DNA of 64,000 bases from Sporosarcina quadrami. GTDB taxonomy: Bacteria; Bacillota; Bacilli; Bacillales_A; Planococcaceae. Each line of letters opens with the position of its first letter. The first letter of the stretch is position 1. The DNA is taken from contig NZ_JACSQN010000004.1 in NCBI RefSeq assembly GCF_014836615.1, positions 124,001 to 188,000 of the forward strand, read 5' to 3'. Shown here piece after piece: positions 1-6,771 of the stretch. The translations under genes were made by a program, and so were the position numbers. The notes below the pieces were generated by a model. It did no database searches, had not been told where the DNA came from, and saw only the letters and a list, made by a program, of their open reading frames with translations.

Positions 1-478
1 CAAGCCCATTCAAGGGTTCATCGAGCAACAGCAACTTCGGTTCGTTTATTATGGCCATGGCGAGCAACAGATGCTGTTTCATGCCAAGCGAATAATCGCC
101 AACCGTCTTTTTCGTATATCGTTCCATCCCGACATACTGCACAACTTCCTGAATCCTTTTCGAAGGAAGCTTATGTACATCACAAACGTATTTCAAATGA
201 TCATAGCCCGTGAGATAGTCGAACAGTACAGTATTGTCTTGAAGAAAAGAAACATCCTTGAACACTTTGTAATCCTTATTCGATTTTCCCACCAATTTAA
301 CGCTTCCCGAATCGGCAGGGCTGAGGTTGGTCAAGATATTTAGAAATGTCGTCTTTCCAACCCCATTCGGTCCAACCAAAGCCCAAATGCCAGGGGAATC
401 GATCGTCAAAGTGATACCGTCCAAGACTCGGTGATTCTTAAAGCTTTTTGAGAGATTGTTAATGGCTAAAACAGCCAT
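1..478 (-). CDS. ABC transporter ATP-binding protein (3' end outside window)
   Basis: The reading frame begins at an ATG at 478 behind a good ribosome binding site (AAGGAAGGTG) and runs off the left edge, so about 159 residues are visible. Walker A (GPNGVGKTT, near residue 36), a degenerate ABC signature (SLGMKQH) and Walker B (LLLLDEP) are present. The signature and the LTGYDHL segment match the ATPase at 5886-6770, so I read it as the paralogous energising subunit for the permease at 819-3374. Unlike that second pair, where the genes almost touch, here 340 bp and a terminator hairpin (744-780) separate permease from ATPase, so it probably also has its own promoter. The family is BcrA/CcmA-like; substrate is unknown. 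Confidence 0.9.
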   Translation of the reverse strand, partial: MAVLAINNLSKSFKNHRVLDGITLTIDSPGIWALVGPNGVGKTTFLNILTNLSPADSGSVKLVGKSNKDYKVFKDVSFLQDNTVLFDYLTGYDHLKYVCDVHKLPSKRIQEVVQYVGMERYTKKTVGDYSLGMKQHLLLAMAIINEPKLLLLDEPLNGL

Positions 479-743
479 GAAAACACCTTCCTTCTATTGT
501 ATAGGAGTTATACCAAACATCCGATAAACACCTTCTAGTTAATACATCGTATGAATAGAGGATGATTCTCATATTAACCTGAAAAATTTTACATCTTTTT
601 ATTAAACCAAGTTCTCACTTGTGCTGATTAGTCAAAATGAAAAGCAACTAAAGTAAGAATTAAATAGAGCCGTCGTAACTTATCATCATTTCATGACCTT
701 TTTTCCCAGTCGGCATTAGGTTTACCTCTATAATTGCACCCTC
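479..743. other. Intergenic region upstream of the first ATPase gene
   Basis: This AT-rich stretch must hold the promoter of the ATPase gene at 478. I see a TATACAAT-like box near 500 on the minus strand but no convincing paired -35 element, and no repeat or RNA motif. Confidence 0.3.
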
Positions 744-780
744 AAAAAGCAGCGCAACAGCAAAATTAGCTGTCCGCTGC
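744..780 (-). terminator. Intrinsic terminator after the permease
   Basis: On the minus strand a GC-rich hairpin (arms at 769-780 and 749-761, GCAGCG...CGCTGC plus ACAGC...GCTGT) is followed by TTTTTG. It lies 39 bases after the stop of the permease gene and before the ATPase gene, so it should partly uncouple the two. Confidence 0.65.
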
Positions 781-818
781 TTTCCTCGCTTTGCTGTTCC
801 GAATTACGCTTTGAACGT

Positions 819-3374
819 TCAGTTTGTCGCCAATACTTCTTTCTTTCTTTCCGCTCCAACCCCTGATCGCAAACGCAACACGACATATGCAACACCAACC
901 AATAATACCGCCACACCCAGAAGCACCAAGCACCCATTCAACACCGACACACCCGGATTATTCAGTACCGTCGCCACTTCCCCATTGACAATCCGGCCGA
1001 TATCCAAATAGGTAAACGGGGAAAACTGCGCATAATCACCCAGCTTGTCGCTTAGAAAATACCCAAATCCGCAAATTAATCCCACAAAGCTATATACAAC
1101 GAACGCCCGTGGAATGAAAATCCCCAAAAGATGCACGAGGGCTATCAAAAACAGGAAAATGCAGACGGATAGCGCCACCCCACTCAGCATATATTCACCT
1201 AACGGCATGAAATCGAAGCCGCCTTCAAGCGCCCTCATCCCCGTGTATCCTTCAGCCTCCACTACCTTTGGGCTGTTGTAGTAAAAGATCGGATAATACC
1301 AGTCACCGAAGCGATTGAACAGTGTGCCGACGAGTAGGACAAACGCAAAGATGCCCACTAAACCGGAAATCCCCACCAATACCGTCGTCGTGACTTTCCC
1401 TAAGAAAACCGACCGCATCGCAACCGGCAGTGTCTGCAACGTTTGAATCGTAGGACGCTTCCCTTTCTCGCCTGCAAATCCTGCGCCAAACACAAACAGC
1501 AATAACAGCATTGGAATGAAATAAACAAAGTTGTCAAAGTAGAGATAAAGTGAAAACAATCCGTTGTTATCGACCTTTCGATTCCGTTCCGCATGCCGTT
1601 TTTTCCTTTCTTTGTCTCCCCAGCTTTCGTAAATCGTTGGAATCTCTACGCCTGAGATGATCGGTTGGATGTCATGCTTCATCAGCCATTCCTTCTCCGC
1701 CTTGCTTGCTTCCAGCATGACGTAGCTGCTTTCTCCAAGTATCCAGTTATGGTACTCGCTAGCAATTTCTCCGCTATTTCTTTTGTTTAAATAAAGCTGG
1801 TACTGGTAAAAAGCTTGCCAGTCCTCCTGTTCATACGCTCTTTTGCCCATTTCTTCATTAGCAAGCTCTTCTTTAGAAAAAGCCAACAACGCCTCGTAAA
1901 AGGCCAAATTCACGTCAATGTACTCATTATCTATTGATTCATCGCCGGACATTTCCGCCTCGGCTTTTTCCTCTTCAAGTGCTTTTAATTGACTTTCATA
2001 TTCAGGCATCACAGTGTCTTTGAAAAACGTAATGGATCCGTCTATCCCCGCAATAGCCTCCTCCTCTTTCTTCTGTGAAATCTGACCAAGCAAAAAACAA
2101 CCGATTACAGCAAATAGACCAAGAATAATAACGGATTGCCTCAAAGACCCCTGCCGCTTCAGCTTTCTCCATTCAAACAGTATGCTGTTCCTTACCGCTC
2201 GTACGTGACGGGTCCTCCCATCGTCAAAAGGTTTCTTAACGTCCGACACGCCAAACAAGCCTTTTTCCCCCTCAGGCAATGCGAAGGCCGCTGCTAGAAT
2301 GAGCAAACTCCAAACAATCGTACTGACAGGAAAGAGCCAAAACGAGCCCGCCACCGTTTCAGAGACAATCTTTGAGATGTTTAATAAATGAAACGGATTC
2401 CAAAACCCTTGCAAACCTTCGATCATCAAAGTGAGCGAATATCCGACTGCTCCGACGAAACCTGTCATTACCAAAACTGAAAAAGAGCTTTTCATTTGCG
2501 AGCTAAGTAGCATGATGAAACTGAACACCAACGTCCCTGCGGCAAAAAACAGCACGAAGCTCCGAGCCAAATAAGCCGATGTTGAAATGAATGAGAACAC
2601 CTCTTCAGATTGGACAAGCTGTGGATACTCAAAGCGCCAAGCTTGCTCTCCGAACAGATAAGGAATGAGCAAACCGATACAAGCGACCAAGAGAAGAAAC
2701 ACGAGCATGACGAAGAGCATCCCCGCATACTTCATTAAAATCCGCTGCCTTCTCGTGATTGGCTGCGTCTTCAATGTTAGCCAAGTCTGCTGCTCCTTTT
2801 CGGCTGTCAACGCATTGCCGAACAACAGCACAAGAAACAAAATTGCTCCGGCACTTAAGAGAAAATCCACACTCTGCTTCAGAACAAGCGCAGGCGCAAG
2901 CGGAAATTCGTCGTCCACATAAGGGAGGTCATGTTTAAGTAGCCACTCATTCTTTTGTATTGCCTTCTCCCTGTCCAGTCCATATAACGCGCTGAACCCG
3001 CCTTCCGCTTCCTCCAACGACGCCACGGTCTTCAAAAAGTCCTGTTCAACGGCAGGAATTTTGTTCCATTCCTTGTTATAGATTGCACCTTTCCAATGAA
3101 AAAAGATTGTCCCAAATTCATTGACATGCACTTGCTGCTTTATCATCGCTTCGTTTAGGTTACCTTTTAACTCGACATCCTTATAGAAACGATAAAGCCC
3201 ATCTGCCTCCTCAGAATATGGTCGGATCACCTCCGAATACCTTTCTTTCATGGTCTCCTTTTTAGAGAAGTTCTGATTAAAGATAAAACCTACCCCTAAC
3301 AGGACAACGACCAGCAACCACATCAGCTTCTTCTGCCGAAAGATTTTCTTTAGTTCAAATTTCAATAAAGCCAT
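819..3374 (-). CDS. Large two-half ABC-2 type permease (cassette 1)
   Basis: The product is 851 residues. Start ATG at 3374 follows a strong SD (AGGGGAGGTGG). It has two similar halves: each begins with a membrane helix (near residues 17-33 and 415-435), then an extracytoplasmic segment of 120-190 residues rich in Glu and Lys, then five or more membrane helices. This is the layout of bacitracin/lantibiotic-type ABC-2 exporters whose two permease domains are fused. It is clearly related to the 846-residue permease at 6772-9312, sharing for example the GLFS-Y-Y segment that opens the second membrane half and the YPI motif. It sits downstream of a small secreted protein and an HTH-TPR regulator/peptide pair, which suggests a role in export of, or immunity to, a peptide. 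That role is inference. Confidence 0.85.
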   Translation of the reverse strand: MALLKFELKKIFRQKKLMWLLVVVLLGVGFIFNQNFSKKETMKERYSEVIRPYSEEADGLYRFYKDVELKGNLNEAMIKQQVHVNEFGTIFFHWKGAIYNKEWNKIPAVEQDFLKTVASLEEAEGGFSALYGLDREKAIQKNEWLLKHDLPYVDDEFPLAPALVLKQSVDFLLSAGAILFLVLLFGNALTAEKEQQTWLTLKTQPITRRQRILMKYAGMLFVMLVFLLLVACIGLLIPYLFGEQAWRFEYPQLVQSEEVFSFISTSAYLARSFVLFFAAGTLVFSFIMLLSSQMKSSFSVLVMTGFVGAVGYSLTLMIEGLQGFWNPFHLLNISKIVSETVAGSFWLFPVSTIVWSLLILAAAFALPEGEKGLFGVSDVKKPFDDGRTRHVRAVRNSILFEWRKLKRQGSLRQSVIILGLFAVIGCFLLGQISQKKEEEAIAGIDGSITFFKDTVMPEYESQLKALEEEKAEAEMSGDESIDNEYIDVNLAFYEALLAFSKEELANEEMGKRAYEQEDWQAFYQYQLYLNKRNSGEIASEYHNWILGESSYVMLEASKAEKEWLMKHDIQPIISGVEIPTIYESWGDKERKKRHAERNRKVDNNGLFSLYLYFDNFVYFIPMLLLLFVFGAGFAGEKGKRPTIQTLQTLPVAMRSVFLGKVTTTVLVGISGLVGIFAFVLLVGTLFNRFGDWYYPIFYYNSPKVVEAEGYTGMRALEGGFDFMPLGEYMLSGVALSVCIFLFLIALVHLLGIFIPRAFVVYSFVGLICGFGYFLSDKLGDYAQFSPFTYLDIGRIVNGEVATVLNNPGVSVLNGCLVLLGVAVLLVGVAYVVLRLRSGVGAERKKEVLATN

Positions 3375-3554
3375 ATAGCCACCTCCCCTGAAACTTACTC
3401 CGTTGATGTAACCTATCCTACCTTGAAAAATCTTTTCTCCAAACTTAACCCGATATAAATCATAGCCAAATCAAGAACTTTGTTACCTGTTAGCAAATAG
3501 GATATTCCAGTTTAAACAAAAGTAAGTTAAAATCGCTCAGCTTGTTATAAAAAG

Positions 3555-3590
3555 AGAAAAGAGAGCTGGGAAAAAGCTCTCTCTTTATTT
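3555..3590 (-). terminator. Intrinsic terminator after the small secreted protein gene
   Basis: On the minus strand AGAGAGCT (3575-3582) pairs with AGCTCTCT (3560-3567) around a 7-base loop, followed by TTTCTCTTTTT. It separates the small secreted protein gene from the permease gene. Confidence 0.7.
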
Positions 3591-3591
3591 A

Positions 3592-3924
3592 TTAGTATTC
3601 ATCTTCTATATTGATTGAAAAAGGTGCCGGGTATGGAGGACCGTCGTAAAGCGTACCTGTGTAGATTGCTCTATAGATTTCATCTTTTGCATGGTAGATA
3701 TAACTTACCAATCTCAAGTAACCTGCATACCCGCCGCTGCTATAGAAGTAATGTACAGGTGGCACATATTCCAAATCAATAGTTTCGGTGACTTGTTTGC
3801 TTTTTTGTTGCAATTCGTTTACCGTTTCTACCTCACTAGCCGAAACAAACTGACCCTGAACACCGACAGTTACTGAAAACACTGCAATGAGACTCAAAAT
3901 GAACATGAACGCTTTTCTTTTCAT
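3592..3924 (-). CDS. Small secreted protein (cassette 1)
   Basis: I choose the ATG at 3924, preceded by AAGGAGTG, giving 110 residues; a longer frame upstream would run through the palindromic operator and lacks an SD. The N-terminus is a typical Sec signal (MKRK, hydrophobic stretch, cleavage likely after VSA-S near residue 28). The mature part of about 80 residues is Tyr-rich (VHYFYSSGGYAGYL) and ends in PPYPAPFSINIEDEY. Its C-terminal pattern (Y-G-LY...PY-PF...ED) is shared with the secreted protein at 9532-9846, which holds the same place in the second cassette. No known domain is recognised. It could be a secreted peptide effector (bacteriocin-like) or a cell-surface factor under control of the adjacent receptor. 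Confidence 0.75.
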   Translation of the reverse strand: MKRKAFMFILSLIAVFSVTVGVQGQFVSASEVETVNELQQKSKQVTETIDLEYVPPVHYFYSSGGYAGYLRLVSYIYHAKDEIYRAIYTGTLYDGPPYPAPFSINIEDEY

Positions 3925-3949
3925 TTTTACACTCCTTGTAGTATATTTA

Positions 3950-3970
3950 AGAATATCGGCCGACAATTCT
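3950..3970. promoter_or_regulatory. Palindromic operator candidate, copy 1
   Basis: A 21-bp imperfect palindrome with outer arms AGAAT and ATTCT around a TCGGCCGA core lies 25 bp upstream of the secreted-protein start. The same palindrome occurs at 9898-9918, in both cases 9 bp downstream of the same candidate -10 box. It is the best candidate binding site for the HTH-TPR regulator. Confidence 0.6.
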
Positions 3971-3979
3971 CATAATATA

Positions 3980-4027
3980 ATCATTCCATATTCCACCATA
4001 CTTGTCCATAACTATTTTTTGCACAAA
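3980..4027 (-). promoter_or_regulatory. Conserved promoter block, copy 1
   Basis: A 47-bp stretch (3981-4027) matches 9929-9975 at 42 positions. On the minus strand it contains TGGACA (4008-4003), a 17-bp spacer and AATGAT (3985-3980), identical in both copies, which fits a weak sigma-A promoter. It reads toward the secreted-protein gene. Confidence 0.55.
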
Positions 4028-4265
4028 TCAAACAACTAAACTATTGATTAATGAGTGTTTTCAGCAATGAGTTGCGCAATTTTGAGCTAATAACAGTCGA
4101 AAACTCAAATTAGTGGTACAAACCATCAATTAAGCAAAAAATAAATTGCTAATCCTTCATCATTTTATCCAACCGTATCGGACAAATAAGTATCTATTAA
4201 TCATAATTTGCATAAGCTATAAGCCCAATATAAGGATTAAATTAGCAAAAATAAGAAAAGAACGC
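4028..4265. other. AT-rich spacer between peptide gene and promoter block
   Basis: About 240 bp of AT-rich sequence downstream of the peptide gene. I see no gene; it may contain further binding sites, but none is repeated at the second cassette beyond a TTTGCGCAA/TTTTGCACAA-like word next to the promoter block. Confidence 0.4.
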
Positions 4266-4394
4266 TTATACAGAACCATCAATTTCCTCTGACATTCCCG
4301 GTAACTTTTCTTCATCATCAGTATTTTCTTTAATACCAATTTGACTTGATAAGATGAATACAATTACTAGTATTCCAATAAACCATTTCTTCAT
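4266..4394 (-). CDS. Exported signalling pro-peptide (RRNPP-type), 42 aa
   Basis: This short gene starts at an ATG at 4394 behind AGAGGGGGCG, only 14 bases after the stop of the HTH-TPR regulator, exactly the arrangement of plcR-papR, nprR-nprX and rap-phr. The product begins MKKWFIGILVIVFILSS, a Sec-type signal, followed by an acidic tail NTDDEEKLPGMSEEIDGSV. The tail shares the core LPG-(M/I)-SEE with the peptide at 10040-10156. By analogy with PapR and Phr peptides I infer that a processed fragment around LPGMSEE is secreted, re-imported by an oligopeptide permease and bound by the TPR domain of the neighbouring regulator. The mature sequence is not determinable here. Confidence 0.8.
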   Translation of the reverse strand: MKKWFIGILVIVFILSSQIGIKENTDDEEKLPGMSEEIDGSV

Positions 4395-4408
4395 CACTTC
4401 GCCCCCTC

Positions 4409-5650
4409 TCACTCAACTATCTGCCGGTAATACTCAACTGCTTTTTTGTACTTGCGCTTAGATACATAGAATTCCGCCAATCTCTTAGAGTAGTGCTTCG
4501 TCTGATTTTTATCCATCTTCTTCCGAAAATAGCGAACTGCCGTTAGAAGAGATGATTCAATTTGTTCATCATTTTCTTCAAGTAAAGCCCGGTGGACATC
4601 AAAATGTGTTTTGAATCGTTGGCGTATCGGCACCCTCAATTGTGGGAGGATACATGCTCCTCCTTCAAGCCAATGACGAACCTTTTCCCCATCTCCGAAT
4701 TTTGCATATTCTCTTAGAAGAGAGAGTATGGTATAAACTTGATCCTCTGGCTGTTCATTGTACTCAACTGCCTGTTGAAAGTACGATATAGCCAAGTCCG
4801 ACTGGCCCATAACAGAATATACAGTTCCTAAATTTTGATAAATCATGCCTAAGAAAGATTGCAAATCAAATTGACGGCATACTTTTTCTGCTTGGTGAAA
4901 CGTTTCAATCGCCCGGTCCATTTGTCCAATCTGTTTATACGCAACTCCACAAACAAGATGACATTCCAATACTCTTCGGCTCGCCATGATTGACTGAAAA
5001 TAAGTCAATGCATCCTTTGCTTTTTCTAACGCCTCAAATTTTTGTCCATCCGCCATAAATGCAATCGACTGAACATAAGAAAAATCAGCTCGTTCATAAT
5101 GGGAGAGCGGAAGAAGCTCCGCCAATTCTACGCCTTCCGAAAAACAGTCCAGACACACTTTCAACTCACCGACTCCATAACTAGCAATTCCTTTAATTTG
5201 TTGAACGCGGAACGCTTGAATTGGCGTTAAATTAAAATCAGTTTCAGTGAACTTGGCTAACGCTTGTAGTATATTTTCTTCTTTCTTATGCAGGACAGAT
5301 TGCGCCCTTAAGAGCATCAATTCCAAGTCAATTCGTATCGCCGCTTCAATGGGCATTTTATGCAACAACACATTTAACTCTTCCATTAGTTGGGCCGCGC
5401 CTTCTTGATCCCGTGCATTAATGACTGATTCAAGTTGTTCTTGCAACTGATCCATTTCTACATTTTCACTTTCATCTGCTATCAGCACACCGAGCCTATC
5501 CGATAGCTTCTGTAACAGTTCTTTGCTTGGCTCGGTTTTCCCGCTTTCAATTCTACTCAAGTGAGAAATGGAACATATGTCTTTCGCCAATGTTTCTTGT
5601 TTCATATCATTCCGAAGTCGCTCTGTTTTAATAATCATTCCGATTGCCAT
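4409..5650 (-). CDS. HTH-TPR peptide-responsive regulator (PlcR/NprR-like, RRNPP family)
   Basis: I place the start at the ATG at 5650, five bases after AGGTGA, giving 413 residues; a GTG nine bases upstream is in frame but sits inside the SD. Residues about 5-60 form an XRE-type helix-turn-helix (LRNDMKQETLAKDICSIS...LSRIESGK), very like PlcR. The remainder is helical with tetratricopeptide-type repeats (for example AIETFHQAEKVCRQF, AISYFQQAVEYN, KKAVEYYRQIVE). This is the receptor architecture of RRNPP quorum-sensing regulators, which bind re-imported peptides. The gene is followed by a 42-aa pro-peptide gene, supporting a receptor/signal pair. A terminator at 5742-5774 isolates it from the upstream ABC genes. 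The stump at 10170-10301 is its paralog. Confidence 0.9.
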   Translation of the reverse strand: MAIGMIIKTERLRNDMKQETLAKDICSISHLSRIESGKTEPSKELLQKLSDRLGVLIADESENVEMDQLQEQLESVINARDQEGAAQLMEELNVLLHKMPIEAAIRIDLELMLLRAQSVLHKKEENILQALAKFTETDFNLTPIQAFRVQQIKGIASYGVGELKVCLDCFSEGVELAELLPLSHYERADFSYVQSIAFMADGQKFEALEKAKDALTYFQSIMASRRVLECHLVCGVAYKQIGQMDRAIETFHQAEKVCRQFDLQSFLGMIYQNLGTVYSVMGQSDLAISYFQQAVEYNEQPEDQVYTILSLLREYAKFGDGEKVRHWLEGGACILPQLRVPIRQRFKTHFDVHRALLEENDEQIESSLLTAVRYFRKKMDKNQTKHYSKRLAEFYVSKRKYKKAVEYYRQIVE

Positions 5651-5741
5651 CTGAATCACCTACCAGATACATTTGTTTCCATTCTAACACTTAAACCGCT
5701 TAATTTCATGATATTTCTAATAATTGTAAGTCTTATATATA

Positions 5742-5774
5742 AAAATGACTTCGGAACATTACCGAAGTCATTTT
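5742..5774. terminator. Strong hairpin terminator between ATPase and regulator genes
   Basis: AAAATGACTTCGG (5742-5754) pairs perfectly with CCGAAGTCATTTT (5762-5774) around 7 bases; U-runs are available on both strands. It ends the ABC operon of cassette 2 upstream of the regulator gene. Confidence 0.8.
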
Positions 5775-5885
5775 ACATAGCAGACTAAAAACATCGCTTC
5801 TTTAAACAGCCCATTACATGCAGCTCATTTCAAAAGCGGCTGTCCGCCTCTTTTCCTATATCGCGGCACACAACCACCAACACTT

Positions 5886-6770
5886 TCACCGTACATTCAC
5901 CTCATAAAAACTCTTATACATTTCTTCCAAGTTCCGTTTACTACGATTCACTGATTGAATGAGTACTCCATTCTTTATCAACCATTCAAGATATTTCTCC
6001 AACTCATATGCCGGATCCGTAAATATGCGATTATCCAGTATACGATAGGGCAACTGACTGTCCGTCATCAACATTTCAAGTGAATTTTCATTTGGCACCC
6101 TAACTTCAATTTGAAACGGATCATTCCCGTCAAGCAGCATATCATTTTTAACCAACTCGCCATCTTTGATGAACCAGATCGTGCTCGTCAAATCTTCCAA
6201 TATATCAAGGTTATGTGTGGAAATGAGTAGGCTAATCCCCTTGGCATGTAATGCGCGGATCAATTCCTTCAGTTCAATTACACTTGTCGGATCTAACCCA
6301 TTAAAAGGTTCATCCATCAAGATGATGAGCGGTTTTGTCAGGATACTTAACGCAATCAGCAGATGCTGTCGCATGCCGTATGAGTAGGACTTAACTGGAT
6401 CATTGACATACGTCCGGATTCCTATCAATTGTATAACTTCATCGATTTCCTTCTTGTCCAGATTATAAATGTTCGCGACAAATGCCAAATGATCGTATCC
6501 CGTCAGTTGCATATAGAGGTAGTTATCACTCGGTAGGAATGTGACATACCTGAAGAATTCAGGATTCTGGTTAGAAATGTCTTGAATCCGCACTGAGCCG
6601 CTTTCCACATCTTCCAATGCTAAAATAGAACGCATCAAAGTGGATTTCCCCGCCCCATTCGGCCCCACAAGACCGATGATATCGCCTTCATTCATTTCAA
6701 ACGTAATTTCTTTCAGGATACTTCGTTTACCATAGTTCTTCGTAAGCTGATCGACTTTTAGAATCGACAT
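5886..6770 (-). CDS. ABC transporter ATP-binding protein (cassette 2)
   Basis: The start is the ATG at 6770, which follows GGAAGGAGGAAGG and begins one base after the stop of the permease gene; upstream in-frame ATGs lie inside the permease gene. The 294-residue product has Walker A (GPNGAGKST, near residue 38), a Q-loop region, a degenerate signature SYGMRQH, Walker B (LIILMDEP) and the switch His (STHN). It resembles BcrA-type ATPases of peptide-antibiotic exporters. It forms a complex with the permease encoded just upstream; translational coupling would keep subunits balanced. It is paralogous to the partial ATPase at 1-478 (shared LTGYDHL segment and signature form). Confidence 0.92.
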   Translation of the reverse strand: MSILKVDQLTKNYGKRSILKEITFEMNEGDIIGLVGPNGAGKSTLMRSILALEDVESGSVRIQDISNQNPEFFRYVTFLPSDNYLYMQLTGYDHLAFVANIYNLDKKEIDEVIQLIGIRTYVNDPVKSYSYGMRQHLLIALSILTKPLIILMDEPFNGLDPTSVIELKELIRALHAKGISLLISTHNLDILEDLTSTIWFIKDGELVKNDMLLDGNDPFQIEVRVPNENSLEMLMTDSQLPYRILDNRIFTDPAYELEKYLEWLIKNGVLIQSVNRSKRNLEEMYKSFYEVNVR

Positions 6771-6771
6771 A

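Noticed and set aside
728..937. 69-codon minus-strand frame over the permease 3' end
   Set aside because: It overlaps the permease in another frame and spans the terminator hairpin at 744-780.
5651..5659. GTG at 5659 as the start of the HTH-TPR regulator
   Set aside because: It lies within the AGGTGA ribosome binding site that serves the ATG at 5650.
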